From Hydrogenophaga sp. (lineage in GTDB: Bacteria; Pseudomonadota; Gammaproteobacteria; Burkholderiales; Burkholderiaceae_C), in the NCBI GenBank assembly GCA_016790705.1, contig JAEUOT010000055.1:21094-85093 (forward strand): a stretch of DNA of 64,000 nucleotides, read 5' to 3'. Each line of letters starts with the position of its first letter. Positions within the stretch are counted from its first letter, which is position 1. Of this stretch, positions 35,586-45,139 are shown piece after piece. A program made the translations under genes and the position numbers. The notes below the pieces were generated by a model. It did no database searches and had not been told where the DNA came from. It saw nothing but the letters and a program-made list of their open reading frames with translations.

Positions 35586-35981
35586 ATGAACCTCCAGCGT
35601 TTTGCCATCCCCGTCCTGATCTTCGGCCTGCTGGCGATTGCCTGGCGCAGCTACGGGTGGCCGGGCATCGCCGCGGTCGGCGGCGGTCTGGTGATGTGGC
35701 TGCTGCTGCACCTGACGCGGCTGATGACGGTCATGCAGCGCGCGACCAAGCGCCCGATCGGCACGGTCGCCAGCGCGGTGATGCTCAACGCCAAGCTCAA
35801 GCCGGGCGCCACGCTGCTGCACGTGACGGCCATGACGCGCTCACTGGGCGAACGGCTGTCGGCCGAGGGTGAGCAACCCGAGCGCTACCGGTGGCGCGAC
35901 GCCAGCGACTCCTTCGTCACGGCGGAATTCGCCCAGGGCCGGCTGACACAGTGGACCCTGACGCGGCCTCCTCCGCCCTGA
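35586..35981 (+). CDS. Small membrane protein of unknown function
   Basis: 131 residues. Two predicted helices at about 6-21 and 26-46 (LIFGLLAIAWRSYGW, AAVGGGLVMWLLLHL), then a cytoplasmic-looking domain with VMLNAKLKPGATLLHVTAMTRSLGE and RYRWRDASDSFV. Not recognised. It has an ordinary position between radA and ilvE, with a plausible ATG at 35586. Confidence 0.7.
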   Translation: MNLQRFAIPVLIFGLLAIAWRSYGWPGIAAVGGGLVMWLLLHLTRLMTVMQRATKRPIGTVASAVMLNAKLKPGATLLHVTAMTRSLGERLSAEGEQPERYRWRDASDSFVTAEFAQGRLTQWTLTRPPPP

Positions 35982-36049
35982 GGCGCGCCGTAAAATTGCG
36001 GGTTGATCCGACTAGTCCCGAGACAAACCCCTTTCCCAAAGGACCCCGC

Positions 36050-36988
36050 ATGAGCCCCGTGATTCCCTCGATGTCCGACCGTGACGGCAAGATCTGGATG
36101 GACGGCCAGATGGTCGACTGGCGCGACGCCAAGATCCATGTGCTGACCCACACGCTGCACTACGGCTGCGGCGCCTTTGAAGGCGTGCGCGCCTACAAGA
36201 CCGCCGACGGCACCGCCATCTTCCGTCTGGAAGAACACACCGACCGCCTGTTCAACAGCGCCAAGATCCTGCGCATGAAGCTGCCGTTCACCAAGGAAGA
36301 AGTGAACGAGGCCCAGAAGGCCGTGGTGCGCGAGAACAAGCTCGAATCCTGCTACCTGCGCCCGCTGACCTGGATCGGCGACAAGAAGCTGGGCGTTTCT
36401 CCGAAGGGCAACACCATCCACCTGATGGTCGCGGCCTGGGCCTGGGGCGCCTACCTGGGCGAAGAAGGCCTGAGGCGCGGCATCCGCGTCAAGACCAGCA
36501 GCTACACCCGCCACCACGTCAACATCACCATGACGCAGGCCAAGGCGGTGAGCAACTACACCAACTCCATCCTGGCCAACATGGAAGTGACCGACGAGGG
36601 TTACGACGAGGCGCTGCTGCTGGACAGCTCGGGCTTCGTGAGCGAAGGCGCCGGCGAGAACATCTTCGTGATCAAGAACGGCGTCATCTACACGCCCGAC
36701 CTGTCGGCCGGTGCGCTGAACGGCATCACCCGCAACACCATCTTCCACATCGCCAAGGACCTGGGCCTGGAGATCATCCAGAAGCGCATCACCCGCGACG
36801 AGGTCTACATCGCCGACGAGGCCTTCTTCACCGGCACCGCCGCCGAAGTCACCCCGATCCGCGAACTCGACCGCATCGAGCTGGGCTCCGGCAGCCGCGG
36901 CCCGATCACCGAGAAGATCCAGAGCGCGTTCTTTGACATCGTCAACGGCCGCAATCCCAAGTACGCCCACTGGCTCGCCAAGGTCTGA
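36050..36988 (+). CDS. ilvE: Branched-chain amino acid aminotransferase
   Basis: 312 residues, PLP fold IV. GKIWMDGQMVDW, HYGCGAFEGVRAY, the active-site Lys in ITMTQAKAVSNYTNS, then GAGENIFVI and VYIADEAFFTGTAAE. Last step of Leu/Ile/Val synthesis. The zinc-finger gene follows after 14 bases, likely co-transcribed. Confidence 0.95.
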   Translation: MSPVIPSMSDRDGKIWMDGQMVDWRDAKIHVLTHTLHYGCGAFEGVRAYKTADGTAIFRLEEHTDRLFNSAKILRMKLPFTKEEVNEAQKAVVRENKLESCYLRPLTWIGDKKLGVSPKGNTIHLMVAAWAWGAYLGEEGLRRGIRVKTSSYTRHHVNITMTQAKAVSNYTNSILANMEVTDEGYDEALLLDSSGFVSEGAGENIFVIKNGVIYTPDLSAGALNGITRNTIFHIAKDLGLEIIQKRITRDEVYIADEAFFTGTAAEVTPIRELDRIELGSGSRGPITEKIQSAFFDIVNGRNPKYAHWLAKV

Positions 36989-37002
36989 AGGAAGCACACC
37001 CC

Positions 37003-37209
37003 ATGAGCAAGATGCAAGTCGAACTCGCCGCCGCCGATCTGAACCACCAGGGCGGCGTTTTCTGCCCCAGCCCCAAGGCGGACATGAAACTCTGGAACAG
37101 CCATCCCAAGGTGTATCTGGACATCGCCAAGACCGGCGAAGCCCGTTGCCCGTATTGCGGTACCGTGTACCGGCTCAAGGCCGGCGAAGTGGTCGCTCAC
37201 GGTCACTGA
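37003..37209 (+). CDS. CHCC-type zinc-finger protein
   Basis: 68 residues. Cys in VFCPSP, His in NSHPKVYLDI, and the CPYCG pair form the zf-CHCC pattern. Small bacterial homologues of this domain lie downstream of ilvE in many Burkholderiales; function is unknown. A terminator hairpin lies 32 bases after the stop. Confidence 0.85.
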   Translation: MSKMQVELAAADLNHQGGVFCPSPKADMKLWNSHPKVYLDIAKTGEARCPYCGTVYRLKAGEVVAHGH

Positions 37210-37241
37210 GCGGCCGACCCGCCCCGGACAGCGGACAAAAA

Positions 37242-37263
37242 AAAGCCACCTTACGGTGGCTTT
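37242..37263. terminator. Intrinsic terminator after the ilvE unit
   Basis: AAAGCCACC-TTAC-GGTGGCTTT, a perfect 9-bp stem including A/T ends, with a longer A-run on its left. It could also end the leftward kinase/response-regulator unit because the A-run provides a T-tract on that strand. Confidence 0.8.
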
Positions 37264-37530
37264 GAAGTCCTTGGAAGGACGTCGTTGGGAGACCGGCGCA
37301 GCAGCGGCATCGTTCTGGTTGTAGGCCGCAGCCGCCAATGTTGTGACAGCAACTGGCGGATTGTGCGTTGCGATACATATTTCGACCATCCCCTGTTTGG
37401 GGGAGAAATGCAGTCCTTTGTTGCAATTGACTGTCCGCCGTCCGTGCAGGTCAGGACCAAAGTCCGTAACGGGCCTGCGTTTCCCGGCGACAGGCCCTGA
37501 TCGCTCCGGAAAAACAAAACTTACATCGAG
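37264..37530. other. Intergenic region, no gene seen
   Basis: About 270 bases between the terminator and the end of the two-component kinase. Base composition is less GC-rich than neighbours. Only short, unconvincing open frames occur, and no RNA gene was recognised. Confidence 0.5.
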
Positions 37531-38778
37531 TTACAAAGGCAGGTCAACCACAAACCGTGCGCCGCCGCCGGGGCGGTCCTCGCATCGCACGCGGCCGTGG
37601 TGCCGCGTCGCGATGGAGCGCACCAGCGACAGGCCCAGCCCCACGCCGCCCACGCTTTCGCTCGCGCCGGGCAGCCGGTAGAACGGTTCGAAGATGCGCT
37701 CGCGCAGCTCGGGCGGCACACCCGGCCCACGGTCCTCGACCGTCACGCGCACCATCCCGCCGTCCCTTGCACCGGCAGAGCGGCCGATGTGCAGCCGAAC
37801 CGGCTCGCCAGCGCCCTGCGGCGACTGGCCGTAGCGCTTCGCGTTCTCCAGCAGGTTGCGCAACAGGCGGCGCAACAGCTTCGGGTGTCCCTGGACCAGC
37901 ACCGGCGAAATGCCTTCGTCGACATCGAGCTCTGCACCGGTGCGGGCACATTCCTCGGCCGCCAGCCCCAGCAGATCGACCTCCTCGGTCGGTCCGAGTG
38001 CCGAGGCTTCGCTGGCATCGCGCAGATCCAGGCGGCTGGCCATCAGGATTTCGTCGATCAACTGGTCCAGCTCGTCGATGTTGCGTGCGACTTCGGCGCG
38101 CTGCGCGGTCTGCGCCTTGTCATGGCCCAGCAGCTCCAGCCCCATGCGGATGCGCGCCAGCGGGGAGCGCAACTCATGCGACGCGTTCGCCAGCAAGGTC
38201 TTGTGCGAGAGCATCAGCGTCTGCACGCGTTCGGCTGCGGCGTTGAAGCGCTCCGCCAGAAAGGCCACCTCGTCCTGCCCCTGAACCGGCAGGCGGGTGC
38301 TCAGGTCCCCCTGGCCCCAGCGCTCGACACCCCGCTGCAGAGCCTCCAGGCGCTTGGTCAGGCGACGCACGATGGGGTAGGCGCCGAGCGCCACGGCCAG
38401 GCCCACCAGGCCGAGCAGCCAGGCGAAGCCGAGCGTTGTCGGCAGACCGAACAGGGTGCGGCGCCCCCCCGGCGGCACCCCGGGGGGCCGTCCCGGACGC
38501 GGCAACTGGATGTAGAGGGTCTGCCCGTCTTTCATCGGCACCTGGAACTCAAGGCCCTGACCGGGCACGCGGATCGCCTGGGCCGGCGCCTCGCCGAGGA
38601 TCTCGCCCGCCCCGTTGCGCAGCACCAGTTCGCGCGCCACGCGCGCGTCACGGTCCTCGCGGTCACGGTCCAGCGCCATCTGCCAGAGCCAGCCGACGAC
38701 GAGCGTGAGCACGGCCACGGCGGCCACGATGGCCAGCCAGATCCGCAGGTACAGCTTCTGACCGAGCAAGCTCTTCAT
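37531..38778 (-). CDS. Sensor histidine kinase (RstB/EnvZ-like)
   Basis: 415 residues. N-terminal membrane helix (LAIVAAVAVLTLVVGWLW), a small periplasmic loop, a second helix (about 112-135), HAMP, HisKA with SHELRSPLARI, and HATPase boxes NLLENAKRYG, VEDRGPGVP and GGVGLGLSLVRSI. ATG 38778 overlaps the response-regulator stop by 4 bases, so the pair is coupled. Signal unknown. Confidence 0.92.
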   Translation of the reverse strand: MKSLLGQKLYLRIWLAIVAAVAVLTLVVGWLWQMALDRDREDRDARVARELVLRNGAGEILGEAPAQAIRVPGQGLEFQVPMKDGQTLYIQLPRPGRPPGVPPGGRRTLFGLPTTLGFAWLLGLVGLAVALGAYPIVRRLTKRLEALQRGVERWGQGDLSTRLPVQGQDEVAFLAERFNAAAERVQTLMLSHKTLLANASHELRSPLARIRMGLELLGHDKAQTAQRAEVARNIDELDQLIDEILMASRLDLRDASEASALGPTEEVDLLGLAAEECARTGAELDVDEGISPVLVQGHPKLLRRLLRNLLENAKRYGQSPQGAGEPVRLHIGRSAGARDGGMVRVTVEDRGPGVPPELRERIFEPFYRLPGASESVGGVGLGLSLVRSIATRHHGRVRCEDRPGGGARFVVDLPL

Positions 38779-39506
38779 TCCTGTTGCTTCGCGAAGACGT
38801 AGCCCACGCCGCGCACGGTGAGGATGCGCTTGGGCTCCTTGCTGTCGGTTTCGATGGCGTTCCGGATGCGGCCGATGTGCACGTCGATGCTGCGGTCGAA
38901 CGCCTCCAGTTCGCGGCCGCGCACCGCCTCCATGATCTGGTCGCGGGTGAGCACGCGGCCGGCGCGCTCGGCCAGCGCCACCAGCAGGTCGAACTGGTAG
39001 GACGTCAGTTCGCAGGCCGCGCCCGCCACCTGCACGGTGCGCGCGTCGCGGTCGATCTCCAGCGAGCCGAAGCGCAGAACCGGTGTGGCGCGGGTGGTGG
39101 TGACCGCCGAGGTGGCCTCGCCACGGCGGCGCAGCACGGCGCGGATGCGCGCCAGCAGCTCGCGCGGTTCAAAGGGTTTGGGAAGATAGTCGTCGGCGCC
39201 CAGTTCGAGGCCGATGATGCGGTCCATCGGGTCGCCTTTGGCGGTGAGCATCAGCACCGGCAGTCGCGCCTGTCCGTTGGGCAGGGCCCGGATGCGCCGG
39301 CACACCTCCAACCCGTCGATGCCCGGCATCATCAGGTCCAGGATCACCAGCTCGGGCTGCACCAGGGGCAGCTCCTCCAGCCCCTTCTCCCCGTCGGGCG
39401 CGTGCGTCACCGCGTAGCCCGACTGGGCCAGGTACTCGGTGACCATCTGCGCCAGACGCGCATCGTCTTCGATCATCAGGAGGCGGGTGGGGGTCGGGAC
39501 GTTCAT
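38775..39506 (-). CDS. OmpR/PhoB-family response regulator
   Basis: 243 residues from ATG 39506. Receiver domain with acidic pocket MIEDD and phospho-acceptor Asp in LVILDLMMPG, Lys in YLPKPFEPREL; C-terminal winged helix with RSIDVHIGRIRNAI and ILTVRGVGYVF. Partner of the adjacent kinase. Divergent from the acyl-CoA ligase gene. Confidence 0.94.
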   Translation of the reverse strand: MNVPTPTRLLMIEDDARLAQMVTEYLAQSGYAVTHAPDGEKGLEELPLVQPELVILDLMMPGIDGLEVCRRIRALPNGQARLPVLMLTAKGDPMDRIIGLELGADDYLPKPFEPRELLARIRAVLRRRGEATSAVTTTRATPVLRFGSLEIDRDARTVQVAGAACELTSYQFDLLVALAERAGRVLTRDQIMEAVRGRELEAFDRSIDVHIGRIRNAIETDSKEPKRILTVRGVGYVFAKQQE

Positions 39507-39614
39507 GGAGTCAGTGTATCGAGTGAGGCGGCGGCCCGGCGCCGGATCGGGCATCGGTGACGATGGTCACCCAGGCGCGTGAACCGTTTGTCTCGCTCAC
39601 GTAAAGTTGGCGCC

Positions 39615-41159
39615 ATGTTTGCGCCCTCCGCACCCGACCTGCCCGCTCCGTCCCTGTACGCGCTGTCGCAGCGCCTGGCCCGCGAGCGGCCCGACGCGCC
39701 GGCCTTGCGCTGGCAGGACCCGTCGTCGGGCGAGCGCACCGACTGGACCTTCGGGCGCCTGCTGGAGGTGGCGGATGCGCTGGCTGCGGCGTTCGCCGCA
39801 CGGGGCGTCGGCCCCGGTGACCGGCTGGCCTGGCTGGGCCTGAGCCATCCGTCCATGATCGCGGCGCTGTTCGGGCTGGCGCGGCTGGGCGCGGTGCTCG
39901 TGCCGTTGAACCATCGGCTGGCGCCGGCCGAGTGGGCCGCCGTGCTGGCGGACTGCGGACCGCGACTGCTGGTCTTCGACGCGGCCCACGCGGCGGCCGC
40001 ACAACCGCTGTGCGCAAGCCCCGGGCAACCGTTGCCGCTCCCGCTGGCGACACTGCCCACGACGGCATCGGCGGGCACCGCGCCTGCGCCCCGGGACGGA
40101 CTCGCCGACGCGCCGGCCCTGCTGGTCTACACCTCAGGCACCACCGGCACACCCAAGGCCGCGGTCCACACCCAGCGCAACCTGCTGGCCAACATGGCGA
40201 TCGCGGCGCAGGTCCAGGGCATGACGGCCAGCGACACGGTGCTGACCGTGCTGCCGCTGTTCCACGTCGGCGGCCTGTGCATCCAGACCCTGCCCGCGCT
40301 GTCGGTCGGCGCCACCGTGCTGCTGCACGCGCGCTTCGACCCGACGGCCACGCTGCGCACCATCGCGCAGGAACGCCCGTCACTGACGCTGCAGGTGCCG
40401 GCCACGCTGCAGGCGCTGACCGCCCACGCCGACTGGGCCTCGACCGACCTGTCCTGCCTGCGCGCGGTCTGGGCCGGTTCCTCGCTGCTGCCACCCGAGC
40501 CGCTGCAGGCCTTTCTCGCGCGCGGCGTGCCGGTCAGCAATGTCTACGGCAGCACCGAGACCGGACCGTTCTCCATCGCGCTGTCACCCGAGCATTCGGC
40601 CAGCCACCTCGGCTCCTGCGGCTGGCCGGCGCCGGGCGTCGAGGTCCGCCTGCTGGACGCCCGGGGCGACGAGGTGCCGCCGGGTCAGGTGGGCGAGATC
40701 GCGGTGCGCGCGCCCAATGTCGTCGCCAGCTACTGGCCCGACAAGCCCGCGCTCGACGCCGAGGGCTTCTTTCGCAGCGGCGACCTCGCGCGACAGGCCG
40801 GGGACGGCAGCTTCACCGTGGTCGGCCGCGCCAAGGACATGATCATTTCGGGCGGCGAGAACATCTACCCGGCCGAGATCGAGAACCTGATCGCGACCCA
40901 CCCGGCGGTGGCCGAGTGCAGCGTCGTCGGGCAAGCCGATCCGCGCTGGGGCGAGGTCGCGGTGGCGGTGGTGGTGCTGCGCGATGCGCAGGCCGGCGAC
41001 GACTGGGACGCGCCGCTACGCGCCTATCTGGACGGTCGGCTGGCGCGCTACAAGTGGCCGCGCCGCTGGGTGCGGCTGGAGACCCTGCCGCGCACCGCGC
41101 TGGGCAAGGTCCAGAAGGCGGCGCTCAAGGCTTTGCTGGAGACGCCGGCGCCGAACTGA
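39615..41159 (+). CDS. AMP-binding acyl-CoA ligase
   Basis: 514 residues from ATG 39615. ANL superfamily: phosphate loop YTSGTTGTPKA, YGSTETG, the GRAKDMIISGGENIYPAEIE hinge and catalytic Lys in RTALGKVQ. Substrate not determined; fatty, aromatic or malonyl acids are possible. Its 3' end overlaps the convergent permease gene by 35 bases. Confidence 0.9.
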   Translation: MFAPSAPDLPAPSLYALSQRLARERPDAPALRWQDPSSGERTDWTFGRLLEVADALAAAFAARGVGPGDRLAWLGLSHPSMIAALFGLARLGAVLVPLNHRLAPAEWAAVLADCGPRLLVFDAAHAAAAQPLCASPGQPLPLPLATLPTTASAGTAPAPRDGLADAPALLVYTSGTTGTPKAAVHTQRNLLANMAIAAQVQGMTASDTVLTVLPLFHVGGLCIQTLPALSVGATVLLHARFDPTATLRTIAQERPSLTLQVPATLQALTAHADWASTDLSCLRAVWAGSSLLPPEPLQAFLARGVPVSNVYGSTETGPFSIALSPEHSASHLGSCGWPAPGVEVRLLDARGDEVPPGQVGEIAVRAPNVVASYWPDKPALDAEGFFRSGDLARQAGDGSFTVVGRAKDMIISGGENIYPAEIENLIATHPAVAECSVVGQADPRWGEVAVAVVVLRDAQAGDDWDAPLRAYLDGRLARYKWPRRWVRLETLPRTALGKVQKAALKALLETPAPN

Positions 41160-42570
41160 CCCGCGTCGCCAGCCAGATGAGGATGAGGACCGGCAGGCCC
41201 AGCAGCGAGGTCGCGGTGAAGAAGGTCGGGTAGTCGTAGGCGTCGACGAAGGCGCCCGAATAGCCCGCCAGCCACTTGGGCGCCAGCAGCATCATCGAAC
41301 TGAACAGCGCGTACTGCGTGGCCGAGTAGCTGACATTGGTCAGGCTGGAGAGGTAGGCGATGAAGGCCGCCGAGGCCACGCCCGCGCTCAGGTTGTCGGC
41401 CGAGACCACGGCGATCAGCGCCGTCACGTCGTGGCCATGACCCGCGAGCCAGGCAAACAGCAGGTTGCTCGCCGCCGAGAGGATGGCCCCCAGCATCAGC
41501 ACCCGCATCACGCCCAGCCGCAGCGACAGCGCGCCGCCGATGAAGGCGCCGACCAGGGTCATGATCACGCCGTAGATCTTTGTGACCGCCGCGACCTCGT
41601 CCTTGGTGTAGCCCATGTCGACGTAGAACGGGTTGGCCATGATGCCCATCACCACGTCGCTGATGCGGTAGACGCCGATCAGCGCGAGGATCAGCACTGC
41701 GTGCTTGCCGTAGCGCTTGAGGAAGTCGGCGAAGGGCTCGACGAAGGCGCCGCGGAACCATTCGCCGACGTTGCGCGACGGCGGCAGTTCGACCTGCGCC
41801 GGCTCGCGCGAGAACAGCACCGTCACCACCCCGACCAGCATGCTCGCGGCCATGACGAGGTAGGCCGTGGTCCAGGCCGTGTTCTGGTAGAGCGCGCCGG
41901 GTGCCGGTTGGGCCACGGCAGCGGCCACTGCGGCGCCGGACTGCGACACCACCGCCTGGGCGGCCTGCACCGCAGGCGCGGCCTCGGCCCGCGCCGCCAG
42001 CCACAGCACGCCCGCACCGGCCCAGATCATGGCCAGCCGGTAGCCGGTCTGGTAGGTCGCGGCCAGCGTGCCCTGGTGCGCGGCGTCGGCCGACTCGATG
42101 CGGTAGGCGTCCAGCGCGATGTCCTGCGTCGCCGACGCAAAGGCCACCGCCAGCGCACACCAGACCATGGTGTCCAGCGCGGTGCGCGGATCGGCCAGCG
42201 CCATGCCCACCAGCGCGGCCATGATCAGCGCCTGCGACAGCAGCAGCCAACTGCGCCGCCGCCCCATCCAGCGCGTCAGCAGCGGGATCGGCAGCCGGTC
42301 CACCAGCGGCGACCAGACCCACTTGAACCCGTAGGCCAGACCGACCCAGCTCAGGTAGCCGATGGTGGTGCGGTCCAGGCCCGCCTCGCGCAGACGGAAA
42401 CTCAGCGTACCCAGCACCAGCAGCAGCGGCAGGCCAGCCGAGAAGCCGAGCGCAAACATGCGCAGGCTCGCCGGTTCGAGGTAGGCCTTGAAGGTCTCGC
42501 CCCAGCCGGGCTTGCGGCCGGGCGCGGCGCTGTCGGCGGTCGACGCGGGTGTGACGGAAGACTCGTTCAT
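41125..42570 (-). CDS. ampG: AmpG-like MFS permease (muropeptide transporter family)
   Basis: 481 residues with about 12-14 membrane helices. AmpG signatures GFSAGLPLLLVLGTLSFRLREAG and ATQDIALDAYRIE are clear. AmpG imports anhydro-muropeptides for recycling across the inner membrane. It contains an Ala-rich soluble stretch near residues 190-225. Divergent from the M48 peptidase with 58 bases between. Confidence 0.88.
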   Translation of the reverse strand: MNESSVTPASTADSAAPGRKPGWGETFKAYLEPASLRMFALGFSAGLPLLLVLGTLSFRLREAGLDRTTIGYLSWVGLAYGFKWVWSPLVDRLPIPLLTRWMGRRRSWLLLSQALIMAALVGMALADPRTALDTMVWCALAVAFASATQDIALDAYRIESADAAHQGTLAATYQTGYRLAMIWAGAGVLWLAARAEAAPAVQAAQAVVSQSGAAVAAAVAQPAPGALYQNTAWTTAYLVMAASMLVGVVTVLFSREPAQVELPPSRNVGEWFRGAFVEPFADFLKRYGKHAVLILALIGVYRISDVVMGIMANPFYVDMGYTKDEVAAVTKIYGVIMTLVGAFIGGALSLRLGVMRVLMLGAILSAASNLLFAWLAGHGHDVTALIAVVSADNLSAGVASAAFIAYLSSLTNVSYSATQYALFSSMMLLAPKWLAGYSGAFVDAYDYPTFFTATSLLGLPVLILIWLATRVSSAPASPAKP

Positions 42571-42628
42571 GAAGGGGCGGGTCCTTGACCCGGATGCGGG
42601 CGACAGGCCCTTTGCCTATTATTGGACC

Positions 42629-43507
42629 ATGTGCTTCCTCTGCGACCTCAAGCAACGCGCCGCCGCACCGTCGGTGGTGCCATCTGTCGAACCCATCGGC
42701 CACGGCCGCTGGCAAGCCCGGCGCGGCTTCCTGCTCGCGGCCGCGTCCGCGGCGACAAGCTCTGCCATCGCCCAGGTCGACGTGGGCAAGGCGTCCAGCC
42801 TGCGCAAGCTGATCCCGGCCGACCAGATCGAGGACATCGGCGCGCAGCAGTTCGTCGCCACGGTCAAGGAGGCGCAGGCCAAAAACGCGCTGGTGCCGCA
42901 GAACCACCCGCAGACCCAGCGCCTGCACACCATCGCCAAGAAAATCATTCCGTTTGCCGGCGCCTGGAACCCGCGCGCCAAGGACTGGAAGTGGCAAGTC
43001 GCGCTGATCAACAGCGACGAGATCAACGCCTTCTGCCTGCCCGGCGGCAAGATCGCGTTTTACACCGGCATCCTCGACAAGCTGCAGCTCTCGGACGATG
43101 AGGCCGCGATGATCATGGGCCACGAAATGGCGCACGCGCTGCGCGAACACGCGCGCGAACGCATGGCCAAGAGCAGCGCCACCAACATCGGCCTTCGCCT
43201 GGGCGCGGAGCTGCTGGGCCTGGGCAACTGGGGCGCTGTCGCCGCCGACATGGGCTCACAACTGCTGACCCTCAAGTTCAGCCGCGAAGACGAAAGCGAA
43301 GCCGACCTCGTCGGCCTCGAGCTCGCCGCCCGCGCCGCCTACCTGCCCACCGCCAGCGTCAGCCTCTGGCAGAAGATGGCCAAGGCCGGCGGCGGCGGCG
43401 GCATCGCCTTCCTCTCGACCCACCCCAGCGGGCCGGAACGGATCCGGCAACTGCAGGCGAATGTGCCGAAGGTGCAGGGCTTGTATGAGGCGGCGAAGAA
43501 GGGCTGA
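42629..43507 (+). CDS. M48-family zinc metallopeptidase
   Basis: 292 residues from ATG 42629. HEXXH-type motif MGHEMAHALREH, with downstream zinc Glu in SREDESEADLVG. The N terminus has a twin-arginine-like RRGFLLAAASA segment, suggesting export, with Cys residues at the extreme N terminus (MCFLCDL). Loosely like BepA/LoiP periplasmic proteases. Confidence 0.9.
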   Translation: MCFLCDLKQRAAAPSVVPSVEPIGHGRWQARRGFLLAAASAATSSAIAQVDVGKASSLRKLIPADQIEDIGAQQFVATVKEAQAKNALVPQNHPQTQRLHTIAKKIIPFAGAWNPRAKDWKWQVALINSDEINAFCLPGGKIAFYTGILDKLQLSDDEAAMIMGHEMAHALREHARERMAKSSATNIGLRLGAELLGLGNWGAVAADMGSQLLTLKFSREDESEADLVGLELAARAAYLPTASVSLWQKMAKAGGGGGIAFLSTHPSGPERIRQLQANVPKVQGLYEAAKKG

Positions 43508-43564
43508 GCGCGAGCGGCACGCGCGGCGCTCAACCGACCGACCCCGCGACGCAGCCCACCCGCC

Positions 43565-45061
43565 TCACGACAGCAACTCGATCAGCTCGGCCCGGAACGC
43601 CTCATCACGCTTTTCCAGCGATGGCGCCACAGGACCGGCTTCATAGAAGTTCTTTGCCGGAGACACTTCCCGCCCCCAGAACACCTTGCACTGTGCGTTG
43701 AGGTCATCACCCAGGCGCTGCAGCGATTGCCCACCCATCCTGAGCGTCGTGTCCTGGGTCTTGCCGGCAAGCTGGCCGACCCAGAGCGCCTTGGGCAACT
43801 GTTCCCATTCCCGGATGTCGGCCTTGGCCTGCGCGTTCTGTTCCGCCACCTGGGCGGCCAGTCCGATGAACAGCCCGGCAAGCCCCAGATTGGCCATGTC
43901 ACGGTTGTTGTTCTGGATGGAACTCATCAGCGCCACGGTGGCCACCGTTTGCGAGACATCGGCCACCGTCTGCGCACCCTCCTTGAACGAGGCCTTCCCC
44001 TTGAGGACCGTGTCGACAGCCCGCCCGCCACGGGTCATCGCCTGAAAGCCGACATCGCCGGCCTTGAACAGGCGCGGCACACACAACGGTGCCGCAGCGA
44101 CCGCGGTCGGCGCATCCGGACCCTTGGCCAGCGGCCGGGGTTTGGCCGCGCCCTTCTTCTGGGACAACGCAGCGTCGGAGCCCGCCTGAACGCCGGTCTT
44201 TTCAGGTGCGGGCTGGACACAGACGGCATCCGTGGGGACGCCATCCGGTTGCGCGTGGGGCATCCATTTCAACGCCTCGCCGTACTTGCCCGTGTTGAAC
44301 TTGTATGGGGCCCGCCCCGATTCGTAGATGAGCAGCAGCGGCTTGCCGGCATCGAATTCACTCAAGCTCGCGTCTGCCTGGATGCCGCGCTGCATGTAAT
44401 CTTTTGCGAGGTTGTCGTTGCCATCGCAAGCGCTGGCCCAGGCGGCCAGCATGGGCATGATGCCGAAGTCCCCGGCGAAGCGCTCGGAGTCGGAGAGCGT
44501 GTCCTGGTAGTCCGCCTGCAGGAACATGGCGCGCGCATTCTGGTAGTCGCCCTTGGACGCATACAGAAGGCCACGGTAGTAGTACGCCATGGACCGCTCA
44601 TAGGGCTCCCCCTTGAAGTCCTTGACCTCTTCAGCCGAAAACACCGAGCGCGCCTTTTCGGCCTGCTCGTTGTTGGCGTAGATGGCCTCGATGCGCCCGA
44701 GGGCACGGTCCAGGGCTCTTTCCGCCAGACTCCACTGGCCCTGGGCCATCGCCACCATCGCCACGCGCTGGTAGTTGAGAACCGCGTTGCGCTCACCCTC
44801 CAGAAAGAGGCGTCGGAACGCGAGCCGCAGTTCCCCGCTGGGCGCCTTCGCAGCGAACGCATCGGCGGCACCCACCAGTTCGGGCCCGGCGCAACGGAAG
44901 TTGTTCTCGAACTTCTTGAGCGACTTGCCCGAGGCAGCCGAAGCGTCGTCCACAAAACCCGCGCCGCACTCCTTCGAGCCGACCACACCCCCCGTGGTCT
45001 CGCAAGCGACCAGGGCCAGCGCCGCGCACGTCGTCATCGCGCATCGAATCCATCCGATCAT
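43565..45061 (-). CDS. TPR-containing lipoprotein (COG3014-like)
   Basis: 498 residues from ATG 45061. GAGGAG lies 6 bases before this ATG, while the ATG at 45067 would touch it, so 45061 was chosen. Lipobox ALVACETTG follows. Helical repeats (YYYRGLLYASKGDYQNARAMFLQADY) and a C-terminal hydrophobic glycine-rich stretch follow, resembling uncharacterised COG3014 proteins. Last gene of a lipoprotein set on this strand. Confidence 0.8.
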   Translation of the reverse strand: MIGWIRCAMTTCAALALVACETTGGVVGSKECGAGFVDDASAASGKSLKKFENNFRCAGPELVGAADAFAAKAPSGELRLAFRRLFLEGERNAVLNYQRVAMVAMAQGQWSLAERALDRALGRIEAIYANNEQAEKARSVFSAEEVKDFKGEPYERSMAYYYRGLLYASKGDYQNARAMFLQADYQDTLSDSERFAGDFGIMPMLAAWASACDGNDNLAKDYMQRGIQADASLSEFDAGKPLLLIYESGRAPYKFNTGKYGEALKWMPHAQPDGVPTDAVCVQPAPEKTGVQAGSDAALSQKKGAAKPRPLAKGPDAPTAVAAAPLCVPRLFKAGDVGFQAMTRGGRAVDTVLKGKASFKEGAQTVADVSQTVATVALMSSIQNNNRDMANLGLAGLFIGLAAQVAEQNAQAKADIREWEQLPKALWVGQLAGKTQDTTLRMGGQSLQRLGDDLNAQCKVFWGREVSPAKNFYEAGPVAPSLEKRDEAFRAELIELLS

Positions 45062-45139
45062 GTTCATCTCCTCATTGGTTAGCCCACCCAAGGGCACGGC
45101 AGGGTCGCCGCACCGTCCTCTCGGCCCGCAGTCGGCCGA